Source of the DNA: Helicobacter sp. MIT 05-5294
GTDB taxonomy: Bacteria; Campylobacterota; Campylobacteria; Campylobacterales; Helicobacteraceae
DNA length: 64,000 nt
Assembly: GCF_000765675.1 (NCBI RefSeq)
Contig: NZ_JRPA02000005.1
Location: 1 to 64,000 of the forward strand
Direction of reading: 5' to 3'
The translations under genes were made by a program, and so were the position numbers. The notes under the pieces were generated by a model. It saw nothing but the letters and a program-made list of their open reading frames with translations, searched no databases and was not told the DNA's origin. This document shows positions 17,460-26,128 of the stretch, one piece after another; position 1 is the stretch's first letter; each line of letters begins with the position of its first letter.

Positions 17460-18848
17460 ATGTTTGATGATGATACGATTGTCGCACCTGCTACGACTTA
17501 TGGTAAGTCTTCGTTAAATGTCCTGCGCTTAAGCGGTAAGGATTCCTTAAGAATTGCCGCGCAACTTGCAAAAACAACGCTAGAGGAGCTTAAGTTCTCA
17601 CTTCCTGCGCGTTACGCGAAATTAACCAAAATCTATTTTAACAACAACGATTTGCTTGATGAGTGTATTTTGATTTATTTCAAAGCACCGCATAGCTACA
17701 CCACTCAAGATGTTGTGGAGTTTCAATGCCATGGCGGAAATTTCATCGCCCAAAGTATTTTGCAAGAATGTTTGCGATATGGTGCGCGATTGGCGAATCC
17801 CGGAGAATTTACAAAACGCGCTTTTTTGGGAGGGCGTATTGATTTATCTCAAGCACAAGCAGTCGCTAAACTCATAGAATCCCAAAATGCGAGTGCGCAT
17901 CAAATGCTAATGCGCCATCTTAAAGGTGAAATGCAAAGCTTTTGTGAGAATCTGCGCACAGATTTGATTGCATTACTTGCCCATAGTGAAGTTTTTATTG
18001 ACTATGCGGAGGAAGAGTTGCCCGATGATTTGCTTGAAAACTTAAAAAACAAATTGGAATCTATCCTAAAAACGCTTCATAGTTTATTGGAACAATCAAA
18101 AGCCAAACGCACCTTGTTTGAAGGTTATCGGCTATGTATCATTGGTAAACCCAATGTGGGCAAAAGCTCTCTTTTGAACGCTCTTTTGCATAGTAATCGC
18201 GCGATTGTGAGTGAGATTGCCGGCACTACGCGCGATAGCATTGAAGAAAACTTTATGCTAGGAGGGCATTGGTTACGCTTGATTGATACAGCCGGGATTC
18301 ATCAAACGCAAGATTCCATAGAATCTGAAGGAATCAAAAGAAGTTTAGAAAAGGCGGAGGAGAGTGATTTGGTTCTTGCCTTGTTTGATGGTTCTTCGGA
18401 TTTGATGCAAGAGGATTTGCAGATTATAGATTTGTTGAGAACCTACCAAAAAAGCAAAAAAGTTGTCGCATTGGTAAATAAAATGGATTTGGAGTGCAAG
18501 TTTCCTTTAAAAGTTTTGGAGGATTTCAACCCAATGAATCTTTGCTTAAAAGGAGATTTGTATGCCAAAGATTCTTTGCTGAATATCTTTAAAAAGAATC
18601 TAGAATCTTTGTTGGATTCCAAAGAAGAATCGCAGTCTTTGCTTCTCACTTCAGAATATCAGTTTCAAGCTGTGCAGACTTGCATTCAAGCTCTGCAAGA
18701 TTCCATTTTGCCTTTGCAGAATCTTGAATTAGAAATCTTTAGCTTTCATCTCAATGAGGCGTTAAAGGCGATTGCCTCCATCACTAAACCTTATGAATAT
18801 TCCCAAATGCTAGATGTGATGTTTGGGGATTTTTGTTTGGGAAAATAG
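17460..18848 (+). CDS. mnmE: tRNA modification GTPase MnmE (TrmE)
   Basis: With MnmG, MnmE builds the (carboxymethyl)aminomethyl group on U34 of several tRNAs. The 462-residue protein has the N-terminal folate-binding domain (EFTKRAFLGGRIDLSQAQAV near residue 120). A helical region and an embedded G domain follow, with GKPNVGKSS near residue 230, DTAG near residue 278 and NKMD near residue 340. It ends with the C-terminal Cys-Leu-Gly-Lys that supplies the catalytic cysteine. It follows khpB by 10 bases. Confidence 0.97.
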   Translation: MFDDDTIVAPATTYGKSSLNVLRLSGKDSLRIAAQLAKTTLEELKFSLPARYAKLTKIYFNNNDLLDECILIYFKAPHSYTTQDVVEFQCHGGNFIAQSILQECLRYGARLANPGEFTKRAFLGGRIDLSQAQAVAKLIESQNASAHQMLMRHLKGEMQSFCENLRTDLIALLAHSEVFIDYAEEELPDDLLENLKNKLESILKTLHSLLEQSKAKRTLFEGYRLCIIGKPNVGKSSLLNALLHSNRAIVSEIAGTTRDSIEENFMLGGHWLRLIDTAGIHQTQDSIESEGIKRSLEKAEESDLVLALFDGSSDLMQEDLQIIDLLRTYQKSKKVVALVNKMDLECKFPLKVLEDFNPMNLCLKGDLYAKDSLLNIFKKNLESLLDSKEESQSLLLTSEYQFQAVQTCIQALQDSILPLQNLELEIFSFHLNEALKAIASITKPYEYSQMLDVMFGDFCLGK

Positions 18849-18923
18849 AGGGAAATAGCGGATTACTGAAAGGAAATTTGGATTTTGTAACTTTGTGGAA
18901 TCCCAAACTTGCAAGGAAAATTT

Positions 18924-20162
18924 ATGAAGAATCTAAAAAAACCACATCTAGGATTTGAACTTTTACATAAAATTTTTGTGGCAGCAAATATTCGTCGTTG
19001 GAATGATCAAGCAACTCCTGTAGAGTTTTTGGAGCTTGATAAACAAGCGCATAAAATCGTGATTGCCTATCTACTTGCCCATTATGAAATGCTAGAAAAT
19101 CAGCGCACCATCAATTTTGAACGATTGATTTTGCAGTTTTGTTATGAGTTTTTTGAACGCATTATCTTAACAGATATTAAACCTCCTGTTTTTCATAAAC
19201 TCGTCCAACAGCATAATAAAGCATTGGTGGATTTTGTTTGTGAGCAGCTAGGTGAGGATTTGCGCGGATTTGGGTTTTTAGAATCTATGCGCGAATATCT
19301 TTATGGCGGCGTGGATAATCTTGAAAAAGAGATTCTTAAAGCCTCGCATTACTATGCTTCCAAATGGGAATTTGACATTATTTATCAGTTTAATCCAAGA
19401 TTATATGATGTTCAAAACATTAAAAACGCCCTTGATAAGCAAGTGCGAGAATACTATCATCTTGCGGGTATGCGACAGATTATAATGTATGATGAATTGC
19501 GCGAAGTGGTGAATATGTTTGGGCAGTTGCGATTTCAGAAGCGTTGGAGTCAAACCCCGCGTGTGCCTTGCACTTCTGTGCTTGGGCATACCCTAATTGT
19601 CGCGCTTTGTGCCTATCTTTTGGGCTATGATTTGGGATTCTCTAAAGAAATGCAGATTCAACATTTTCTCTGTGGATTGTTTCATGATTTGCCTGAAATC
19701 TTAACGCGTGATATTATTTCGCCGATTAAGAAAAATGTAGAGGGGTTGGACGCGTTTATTAAGAAAATTGAAGAAGAAGCGGTGCGCGAGAAAATCTTAA
19801 ATATCATTCCGGATTCCATTGCGGAGGATATTCAATATTACACACAAAATGAATTTAGCAATCGCTATAAAAAAGGCGATGTGGTTGTTTTTAGTCAAAA
19901 AGAATCCGAAGAGTTTGTTAAAGAAATTACAGAATTGCAAAAAGAATCCCGCAAGGATTCTGTGGAGAAGCCAATTTTTGGGGAGTTTTTGAAATATTGT
20001 GATCATTTAAGTGCCTTTTTGGAAGCAAAAATTTCTATTGAACATGGAATCAAAAGCAAGGAGTTGATAGAGGGAGCGAAGAATTTGGAATATCTCTACA
20101 ACAACAAACAGCTTAATGGCGTGGATTTGGGCTATTTGTTTAGAGAGTTTAAGGATTCTTAA
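18924..20162 (+). CDS. HD-domain phosphohydrolase (YfbR-like)
   Basis: From ATG 18924 (AAGGAA ribosome site 4-9 bases upstream) the product has 412 residues; the longer TTG start at 18909 is less likely. The N-terminal ~215 residues resemble nothing I can name. The HD signature is HTL followed by LCGLFHDLPEILTRDI, near residues 225-265, which should bind metal. Related YfbR-like proteins are nucleotidases, and this family is common in Campylobacterota. The substrate is unknown. It is the last gene before a convergent murG. Confidence 0.75.
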   Translation: MKNLKKPHLGFELLHKIFVAANIRRWNDQATPVEFLELDKQAHKIVIAYLLAHYEMLENQRTINFERLILQFCYEFFERIILTDIKPPVFHKLVQQHNKALVDFVCEQLGEDLRGFGFLESMREYLYGGVDNLEKEILKASHYYASKWEFDIIYQFNPRLYDVQNIKNALDKQVREYYHLAGMRQIIMYDELREVVNMFGQLRFQKRWSQTPRVPCTSVLGHTLIVALCAYLLGYDLGFSKEMQIQHFLCGLFHDLPEILTRDIISPIKKNVEGLDAFIKKIEEEAVREKILNIIPDSIAEDIQYYTQNEFSNRYKKGDVVVFSQKESEEFVKEITELQKESRKDSVEKPIFGEFLKYCDHLSAFLEAKISIEHGIKSKELIEGAKNLEYLYNNKQLNGVDLGYLFREFKDS

Positions 20163-20254
20163 ATTCGCCTAGGATTCTACGATAAAGCCTTGAAAGAGAG
20201 GATTTAGTGATTCTTTGCGCCCCTTTATAGAGACACAGTGGAATCTAGTAGAAT

Positions 20255-21385
20255 CTATGAGTTTTTTGCAAGAGTAGAGAGGATAGATTGCATAATTTGC
20301 TCTGTGGCTTTTGGCGAACATTCTTTTTGTAGCTCTTGACTGATTTGAGAGATTCTCTCTCCTTTTAAAAGCTCCAAGCTATCCCACAAAACTTCGCAAA
20401 ACAAATCTTGCTCCAAGCATAAGAATCCAAGCCCTTTTTCTTCTAAAAATTTCGCATTATAGTATTGGTGATTGCCTGCTGCATAAGGGTAGGGGACGAA
20501 AAGCGCAGGTAAGCCATTGGCACATAATTCCCATAGAGAACTTGCTCCTGCGCGACAAATAGCAAAATCGCATTTTTTAAGAATCTCGGGCATTTGTTTG
20601 CTAAAACCAAACAACACAATATCTGTGTCCAAATCCTCTAGCGCACCAATTTGCACATTTTGGGATTCTGTGATTGTGGATTCTAAACTTTCTTGTGGAA
20701 TCCCAACTTTTAAATTCAGCTTCAAATATTCTGATAACACGCGTTCAAACTCTGCTTTGCCGCATTGATGAAAGATGCGCAAATTTTTCTGAAAAATATC
20801 TTCTGCCAAAGCCAAAGCAAAATTATTAATCGCACGCGCTCCTTGTGAGCCTCCCATAAAAAGAAGATTCTTGACTTCTTGACGCACTCTAGCTTGTGTA
20901 AAAAAAACTTGACTGACAGGATAGAATAAAATCGGAGAGGATTGCAGATAAGAAGAAAAAAAGCTTTTTGCATAAGGCTTTAAGATTCTATTTAGTCTCC
21001 CAATTTGGGCATTTTGTTCGTGGATAAAAAGCGGAATCCTAAGCAAAACCGCCCCAAAAGCAGTTGGTGCGGCAGAATAGCCGCCTACGGATAGGACAAA
21101 ATCCACTTTTTTTTGTGTTTTGAGGATTTTAAGTGCGTTTTGGAGAGCTTTGAATTGTTGCCACAAAGACTTGATTTTCCCCAAACCTTTTTTATTGACA
21201 ACACCAGAAGTTTTCAAAAAGAATTTTTGACTAAAACGCGATTCTGTTTGAAAATACGCCTTGTCTTGACCATTGCAAGAGCCAATGAAAATACATTCAA
21301 ATCCTTGCTTGTGAAATTCCTCCAAAAAAGCCCTTGCAACACTCAAATGTCCGCCCGTCCCGCCTCCTGTGATGATGATTTTCAT
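20255..21385 (-). CDS. murG: UDP-GlcNAc:lipid I GlcNAc transferase MurG
   Basis: MurG makes lipid II from lipid I on the inner face of the cytoplasmic membrane. The 376-residue protein has the N-terminal GGGTGGHLSVA loop, the HEQNAQIGRLNR segment near residue 123 and the donor-binding CRAGASSLWEL block near residue 283. These fit the family well. It is transcribed alone and diverges from the thioesterase gene across a 195-base AT-rich spacer. Confidence 0.96.
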   Translation of the reverse strand: MKIIITGGGTGGHLSVARAFLEEFHKQGFECIFIGSCNGQDKAYFQTESRFSQKFFLKTSGVVNKKGLGKIKSLWQQFKALQNALKILKTQKKVDFVLSVGGYSAAPTAFGAVLLRIPLFIHEQNAQIGRLNRILKPYAKSFFSSYLQSSPILFYPVSQVFFTQARVRQEVKNLLFMGGSQGARAINNFALALAEDIFQKNLRIFHQCGKAEFERVLSEYLKLNLKVGIPQESLESTITESQNVQIGALEDLDTDIVLFGFSKQMPEILKKCDFAICRAGASSLWELCANGLPALFVPYPYAAGNHQYYNAKFLEEKGLGFLCLEQDLFCEVLWDSLELLKGERISQISQELQKECSPKATEQIMQSILSTLAKNS

Positions 21386-21544
21386 AATAAGATTCCTGAT
21401 ATTTGATGATAAAATTTACCTAAAATTGTAACATAGCTTCACACTTTTAATGCAGAGTTTGACGAAATGCGTTTAAAAATGGCTATGTTTGACAAAAAGT
21501 TAAATTTTTTTGATACTTTTTATTGAAATATTGCAAAAAAATGC

Positions 21545-21550
21545 TAAGAT
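21545..21550 (+). promoter_or_regulatory. probable -10 element of the thioesterase gene
   Basis: TAAGAT preceded by TGC, 30 bases before the start codon; AGGAG follows at 21570-21574. Confidence 0.4.
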
Positions 21551-21580
21551 AAGCGCAATTTAATTCTTAGGAGAATTTCT

Positions 21581-22060
21581 ATGGATAATATGGAAAATGT
21601 GTTTGATATTAAGTCGCTTACGATGTCTGTATTGATGACACCAGCGGTTGCGAATTTCAAAGGCAGGGTGCATGGAGGGGATTTGTTGAAGCTTCTTGAC
21701 CAAGTTGCTTATGCTTGTGCTTCTCGTTATTGTGGAAAATACGCCGTAACATTGTCGGTAGATAGGGTAACCTTTAAATATCCCATTGAAGTAGGAAGTC
21801 TTGTAACTTTTTTGGCTTCCGTGAATTACACAGGGACAAGCTCTCTTGAAGTAGGAATCAAAGTCATTGCAGAGGATATTCATAAGCGCACCGTGATGCA
21901 CACCAATAGTGCTTATTTCACAATGGTATGCGTAGATGAAAATGGCAAACCAACGAAAGCACCGCCATTAGAACCAAAAACAGAAGCGGAAAAAAGAAGA
22001 TTTCAAAAAGCCCTTAATCGCAAAAAAGCGCGTATAGAACTTGCCAATAAACAATCTTAA
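21581..22060 (+). CDS. hotdog-fold acyl-CoA thioesterase
   Basis: The 159-residue protein is a hotdog-fold thioesterase of the YciA/cytosolic acyl-CoA hydrolase type. It carries HGGDLLKLLDQVAYACASRY near residue 30, whose aspartate is the usual catalytic residue, and VDRVTFKYPIEVG near residue 60. Such enzymes free CoA from acyl-CoA; the chain length is not evident. The C-terminal ~30 residues are charged and probably disordered. Homologues with this short form are common in Helicobacter and Campylobacter. Confidence 0.9.
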   Translation: MDNMENVFDIKSLTMSVLMTPAVANFKGRVHGGDLLKLLDQVAYACASRYCGKYAVTLSVDRVTFKYPIEVGSLVTFLASVNYTGTSSLEVGIKVIAEDIHKRTVMHTNSAYFTMVCVDENGKPTKAPPLEPKTEAEKRRFQKALNRKKARIELANKQS

Positions 22061-22065
22061 TATGC

Positions 22066-22071
22066 TATAAT
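22066..22071 (+). promoter_or_regulatory. extended -10 element before the low-complexity ORF and trmL
   Basis: A perfect TGCTATAAT starts two bases after the thioesterase stop. Its -10 hexamer lies 19 bases before the next start codon, with GGAGAG between them. Confidence 0.6.
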
Positions 22072-22090
22072 TTCTCTTTTTGGAGAGATT

Positions 22091-22705
22091 ATGGAAGGCT
22101 TGGTTGGTAGATTGGAAGAGGATTCCAAAAGTCATTTAGAAGAAGACTCAAAAAATAAAAAGACACAAAAAGAATCTAGCGAACAAAAAAAGCGCGAAAT
22201 CAACGCGATTTGCGTGAATATTATCAAACATCGTTTGGGCAGCTTTTGTAAGACAAACGCAACGGCTCTTGCGCTAATTTTCAAAGCTTTGATTCGTGGA
22301 GAGGCGGTTTATTCTAGAGTGCAGTTTTTGCAAGACTCTAGCGTGAATGCTTTGCTTTGTCAAAAAGAGAATCAAAAAAATAATCAAAAGTCGCTACAAC
22401 AAACAAAGAATTTTAAAGATTTTAAAGAATCTCCAGAGCATTTGTTGAATCAAGAAGAATCCAAAAATAATAAAAAGAACGCAATGTCAAAACTAGATTC
22501 CAAGCAAAAAGAAATCACAAGAGGAATTGGCGAAGAGGAAATAGAAAAGAAAATGCAAAAAAACCACCAACTGCAAGATTTTGAATCACAAGAAATGAAC
22601 ACAAAGAATCCCAAAAAAGATTCCGATGAGCCAATCCAGCAAACTTCCAAAGATTCAAAAGAAGCGCGGGATTTGCCTAGCTTTCCTCTAAATATTGAGG
22701 GTTAA
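22091..22705 (+). CDS. low-complexity charged protein of unknown function
   Basis: No family is recognised. The 204-residue product is rich in Lys, Glu, Gln, Ser and Asn. A short ordered-looking block (ICVNIIKHRLGSFCKTNATA, near residues 40-60) is followed by a helix-like stretch to about residue 90, then a long polar tail. The sharp TGCTATAAT promoter, a good ribosome site and exact abutment to trmL (stop and ATG touch at 22705/22706) argue that it is a real gene. It may be a disordered accessory protein. Its tail is made largely of Glu-Ser, Asp-Ser and Lys-Asp-Ser units, which reflects the GAATC/GATTC bias of the genome. Confidence 0.55.
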   Translation: MEGLVGRLEEDSKSHLEEDSKNKKTQKESSEQKKREINAICVNIIKHRLGSFCKTNATALALIFKALIRGEAVYSRVQFLQDSSVNALLCQKENQKNNQKSLQQTKNFKDFKESPEHLLNQEESKNNKKNAMSKLDSKQKEITRGIGEEEIEKKMQKNHQLQDFESQEMNTKNPKKDSDEPIQQTSKDSKEARDLPSFPLNIEG

Positions 22706-23173
22706 ATGCGATTCCATATTGTTTTGCACCAGCCACGCATTCCACAAAACACGGGAAATATCGGCAGACTTTGCTTTGCGAGTGATTCTGTGTTGCATTT
22801 GATTTATCCGCTTGGTTTTAGCATTTCACAAAAAGAGTTGAAACGCGCGGGAATGGATTATTGGAAAGATTTAGAAGTCTATGAGTGGGAGAGTTTAGAA
22901 GCTTTTTGGGATTCTAATTTGTCGCCAATCCCTCATTTTTATTTGACAACCAAGGTAAAACACCCTTATTATCAAGCTTCTTTAAAAGACGGCGCATATT
23001 TGCATTTTGGGCGTGAGGACGCGGGGCTTAGCGAAGAAATCCTAAGAGTAAATCAAGAGTTGTGTTATACGATTCCCATGCAAAACAATGCGCGTAGCCT
23101 TAACCTTGCAACAAGCGTTGGAATCGTGCTTTATGAGGGGATTCGTCAAAGAGAAATTGCGAGGATTTTGTAA
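22706..23173 (+). CDS. trmL: tRNA (cytidine/uridine-34-2'-O)-methyltransferase TrmL
   Basis: TrmL is a SPOUT-fold enzyme that methylates the ribose of the wobble base of tRNA-Leu isoacceptors. The 155-residue length is standard for this smallest class. Motifs are the opening HIVLHQPRIPQNTGNIGRLC, then HFGREDAGL near residue 99, and the knot region IPMQNNARSLNLATSVGIVL near residue 120. The Asn-Ala-Arg-Ser-Leu-Asn pattern is diagnostic. Confidence 0.95.
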   Translation: MRFHIVLHQPRIPQNTGNIGRLCFASDSVLHLIYPLGFSISQKELKRAGMDYWKDLEVYEWESLEAFWDSNLSPIPHFYLTTKVKHPYYQASLKDGAYLHFGREDAGLSEEILRVNQELCYTIPMQNNARSLNLATSVGIVLYEGIRQREIARIL

Positions 23174-23181
23174 GTTTGTCG

Positions 23182-23206
23182 TCTCTTTAATGAAAGCTAA
23201 AAGAGA
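23182..23206 (+). terminator. candidate terminator of trmL
   Basis: TCTCTTT (23182-23188) and AAAGAGA (23200-23206) form a 7-bp stem with an 11-base loop right after the trmL stop. No T-run follows; a longer nested hairpin starts three bases further on. Confidence 0.35.
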
Positions 23207-23208
23207 TG

Positions 23209-23323
23209 CTATATTTAACAACTTAGAGGCAAGAAAAAGCTACCTTAATTTGCTTCCATTCCCGTGATAAGCTATGACAATGGGGCAAATATTTCCTTAT
23301 TGCCTCTTCATTATTAAATATAG
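23209..23323. other. 115-base nested inverted-repeat structure between trmL and trmA
   Basis: Four concentric pairs of complementary arms occur in order. CTATATTTAA (23209-23218) pairs with TTAAATATAG (23314-23323). AGAGGCAA (23225-23232) pairs with TTGCCTCT (23300-23307). ATTTGC (23248-23253) pairs with GCAAAT (23285-23290). CCATT (23256-23260) pairs with AATGG (23279-23283). A further GTGATA/TATGAC near-pairing sits in the loop. The arms are exact, and the unpaired bubble in the middle is about 15 by 9 bases. It lies between convergent genes, so a bidirectional terminator is possible, but a stable non-coding RNA is at least as attractive. No sequence match to a known RNA family was recognised. 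Confidence 0.5.
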
Positions 23324-23340
23324 AATCCCTACTCTCGCGA

Positions 23341-24468
23341 TTATGCAAATTTTTGTTTTTGGAGTATTACAATGCTTTCTAAATGCTTCGTATGTGGAAA
23401 TTGGTCAAAAAACGCAGTATGCGTGATTTCGTGCGTTTGCTTGAGAGTCTCTAAATCTTGCTTTAAGGTTAGGGGATTGCAAGAAATATAAAGAATCATT
23501 GGGAATTGTTGCAAAAAGTTGCAAACCTCCCCTCCTAATCCCGCGCGTGGTGGATCAACCAAAACCGCCCCAAAATTAAAAGAATCCAAATCTATCCCAT
23601 TTAGACGGCGAAACTCGCGTGTGCGTTGGAGTGCCTCTATACATTCCATTCCGCTTAAGCGGACAAAATGCACATTTGAAGTTTTGTTTTGTTGGGTGGC
23701 AAACTGCGCGGCTTTGATAGAGGTTTTGGAAATTTCAGTTGCTAATACGCGTCGAAACTTTCGTGCAAGTGGAATCGTGAAGTTTCCACAGCCACAATAC
23801 ATTTCCAATAAATCGCAAGAATTAGAGTTTTTTAAGTGTTGTAGAATCCAAGCAATCATTTGAGAATTTATCAAAGGATTAGGCTGTGTAAAAGCCCCTT
23901 CATCGTAGCGATAAAAATAATTTTTGCCAAGAATTGTTAGAGATTCTGTCAAATAATCTTTACCCACGATGAGCTTGATTCCTTTAGAACGCCCAATAAG
24001 ATGAATTTCAAGATTTAGGGCGCGTTGTAGTTTTTGGCGTAGAATCTCCGCGTCTTTTTTCCAAGATTCTTCTAGTTTTTTGTGGTAAATGAGAGTTAAG
24101 AGAAGTGCGTTGGTTTGCGTGGAGAGAATCTCTAGGCTAAAAAGGCGCGTCTTAAGAGTTTCAAATGCTTTATTATTGAGAGAGCACTGAAGAAGTGGCA
24201 AGGCTTTTTGGATATTTGAAGCGAGATTTGGGCAGTTCTCTATACATACAAAATGAGATTTGAGATTTTCTCCATTGCCACGCATAGCGAAATGGATTTT
24301 ATCTTCCAAATGATACACTCCAAGTTCTGCACGCGCCCTAAAGGCGGAATCGCAACTGCTAAAGACTGCGAAATTTTGAATCCCCAATAAAAGACTAACT
24401 TCGTGGATTTTGGATTCTAAAGTGATTTCTGCGCAGCCGCCACATTTTCCAAGATATTGACACACCAT
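23341..24468 (-). CDS. trmA: tRNA (uracil-5-)-methyltransferase TrmA
   Basis: TrmA makes ribothymidine at position 54 of tRNA. The 375-residue protein opens with a Cys-rich CQYLGKCGGC segment. Further motifs are the SAM-binding EMYCGCGNFTIPLA near residue 220, DPPRAGL near residue 308 and the catalytic YISCNPLTL near residue 335. FTQPN near residue 193 is also conserved. The C3/C9/C12 cluster recalls the iron-sulfur cysteines of RlmD, so a 23S rRNA target cannot be wholly excluded, but the length and Campylobacter TrmA precedent favour tRNA. It precedes no close partner; fliP ends 2 bases upstream. Confidence 0.9.
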   Translation of the reverse strand: MVCQYLGKCGGCAEITLESKIHEVSLLLGIQNFAVFSSCDSAFRARAELGVYHLEDKIHFAMRGNGENLKSHFVCIENCPNLASNIQKALPLLQCSLNNKAFETLKTRLFSLEILSTQTNALLLTLIYHKKLEESWKKDAEILRQKLQRALNLEIHLIGRSKGIKLIVGKDYLTESLTILGKNYFYRYDEGAFTQPNPLINSQMIAWILQHLKNSNSCDLLEMYCGCGNFTIPLARKFRRVLATEISKTSIKAAQFATQQNKTSNVHFVRLSGMECIEALQRTREFRRLNGIDLDSFNFGAVLVDPPRAGLGGEVCNFLQQFPMILYISCNPLTLKQDLETLKQTHEITHTAFFDQFPHTKHLESIVILQKQKFA

Positions 24469-24470
24469 TG

Positions 24471-25223
24471 CTACCGAAAACTTTGCACGAGATTCATTGT
24501 GAGCAGATTAAAGCCATCAACGAGAATAAAAACAAGAATCTTAAAAGGTAATGAAATCATTGTAGGAGGCAACATCATCATACCCATTGCCATAAGAATG
24601 GAGCTAATGACCATATCAATAACCAAAAAAGGCAAATACAGCAGGAATCCGATTTGAAATGCGGTTTTCATCTCGCTAATAATAAACGCGGGTAATGCAA
24701 TGCTTAACGGCACATCTTGTGCGCTTTGGGGATTCTCTATATTGCGAATGCGATAAAAGAGTGCCAAATCTTTAGGACGCGTGTTGCGAATCATAAATTC
24801 TTTAAAAGGCTGTGAAGCGCGTAAAAATGCCTCATCGTATGGAATCTCTTTGGCAATATAGGGTTCTACGCCTTGATTATAGGCATCTTTGGCGATAGGC
24901 TCCATAATAAAAATCGTCAAAATCAGTGCAAAAGAGACCAATAACTGCGTGGGCGGGGATTGTTGTGTTCCCATAGCGGTGCGCAAAAACGCAAGGACGA
25001 TGAGGATTCTAGCAAAGCTTGTCGCCATTAGAATTAAAGAGGGTGCTAAGACAAGTAAAGTAAGGACGACAACGATATTAAGTGTGGCAACTAAATCCCC
25101 CGGTTCTGTGGGTGCGCTTAAGGTGAGATCCACGGTTGGAATCGTTGGGCTTTGGGGTAGTTGTGGTGGCGCGGCAAGAAGAAAAAGTGAACTAAAAATA
25201 AAAACAAAAAAGAATCGCAACAC
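24471..25223 (-). CDS. fliP: flagellar biosynthesis protein FliP
   Basis: FliP is a core component of the flagellar type III export gate in the inner membrane. The 250-residue protein has a cleavable signal-like N-terminus (RFFFVFIFSSLFLLAAPP). The family motif FARILIVLAFLRTAMGTQQS lies near residue 70, with SPPTQLLVSFALILT after it, and about four membrane spans are visible. It overlaps motB by 1 base. In Campylobacter and H. pylori fliP neighbours glmU; here motA-motB lie between them. Confidence 0.96.
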   Translation of the reverse strand: MLRFFFVFIFSSLFLLAAPPQLPQSPTIPTVDLTLSAPTEPGDLVATLNIVVVLTLLVLAPSLILMATSFARILIVLAFLRTAMGTQQSPPTQLLVSFALILTIFIMEPIAKDAYNQGVEPYIAKEIPYDEAFLRASQPFKEFMIRNTRPKDLALFYRIRNIENPQSAQDVPLSIALPAFIISEMKTAFQIGFLLYLPFLVIDMVISSILMAMGMMMLPPTMISLPFKILVFILVDGFNLLTMNLVQSFR

Positions 25224-26119
25224 TAAAATTTCTCCGCAAGAAGCATTAAAACATCATTGGTTTTATTTTGCGAAATAAGGGTATGTGCGGCGTTTTGCGA
25301 TTCTGTTTCTAGCTGGATTTGCCCATTTTCCTCTTGATGATTGTTTTGCTGGATTGTTTTATCTAAGATATTTTGTGTTTTGTGCAGAAGTCTATCATCA
25401 GGATAGAATCTAAACTCTACGCGGCGGTTATTTGCGCGATTCTCTTCGCTTGTATTAGGCAAGACAAAGTTACTCGCTCCATTTCCAAGTGTGGTGAGTT
25501 TTTTGGGATTGACTTTGTTTTCTATTAAAACTTTAGAGACGCTAAGAGCTCTAAGTGCGCTTAAACCTATATCGTCTTTATATTTTGCTGTGGGAGTAAT
25601 CGGAGAATTATCTGTGTAACCAATCACATCGGCGTGTAGGTTTTGGGGCATTTTTTGTAAAATCAATGCAAGTCGTTTCAAAAACAAAATCTCTTCTTCG
25701 TTTCTTAAAGTCGTTGCGCCTTGTTCAAAGAGTAGTTTTCCGCTAAAGCGTAAAATAAAACCCTCGCTTCCGTCATCAACGATATTTGAAGGACCTAAAG
25801 AGACGCGGACATTTTCTTTGAAATCCAAAATCTCACTTTCAATTTTTTTGACTTCTTCGGCAGTTTCTGGCTCTGTTGTCATATCGGCTTGTTGTTGGAT
25901 TCTTGTATTGTCGGGTTCTATTTTGATGCCCCCGCTAAGCAAGGACATTGAACCTTTCATACTCCCTTCGGCTTCTGTTAGTTTTTTGGCATCAAAAGTT
26001 ACCATTGAGAGGATTAAGATAAAAAAAGTCAAAATCAGTGTAACCATATCCCCATAAGTTCCAAGCCAAAGCGGTAGAACTTGAGGACAATCACAAGGAG
26101 GACAACGAGTTTTTGCCAT
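25223..26119 (-). CDS. motB: flagellar stator protein MotB
   Basis: MotB anchors the stator to peptidoglycan and forms the proton channel with MotA. The 298-residue protein has one N-terminal membrane span preceded by the plug-side sequence GTYGDM, where D24 is the conserved proton-carrying aspartate. A long periplasmic linker leads to an OmpA-like domain with DVIGYTDNSPI near residue 164 and the peptidoglycan-contact NNRRVEFRFYP near residue 230. The N-terminal region has an unusual CPPCDC cluster (residues 6-11). The C-terminal ~45 residues are extra and polar. Confidence 0.96.
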   Translation of the reverse strand: MAKTRCPPCDCPQVLPLWLGTYGDMVTLILTFFILILSMVTFDAKKLTEAEGSMKGSMSLLSGGIKIEPDNTRIQQQADMTTEPETAEEVKKIESEILDFKENVRVSLGPSNIVDDGSEGFILRFSGKLLFEQGATTLRNEEEILFLKRLALILQKMPQNLHADVIGYTDNSPITPTAKYKDDIGLSALRALSVSKVLIENKVNPKKLTTLGNGASNFVLPNTSEENRANNRRVEFRFYPDDRLLHKTQNILDKTIQQNNHQEENGQIQLETESQNAAHTLISQNKTNDVLMLLAEKF

Positions 26120-26128
26120 TATAAAACT

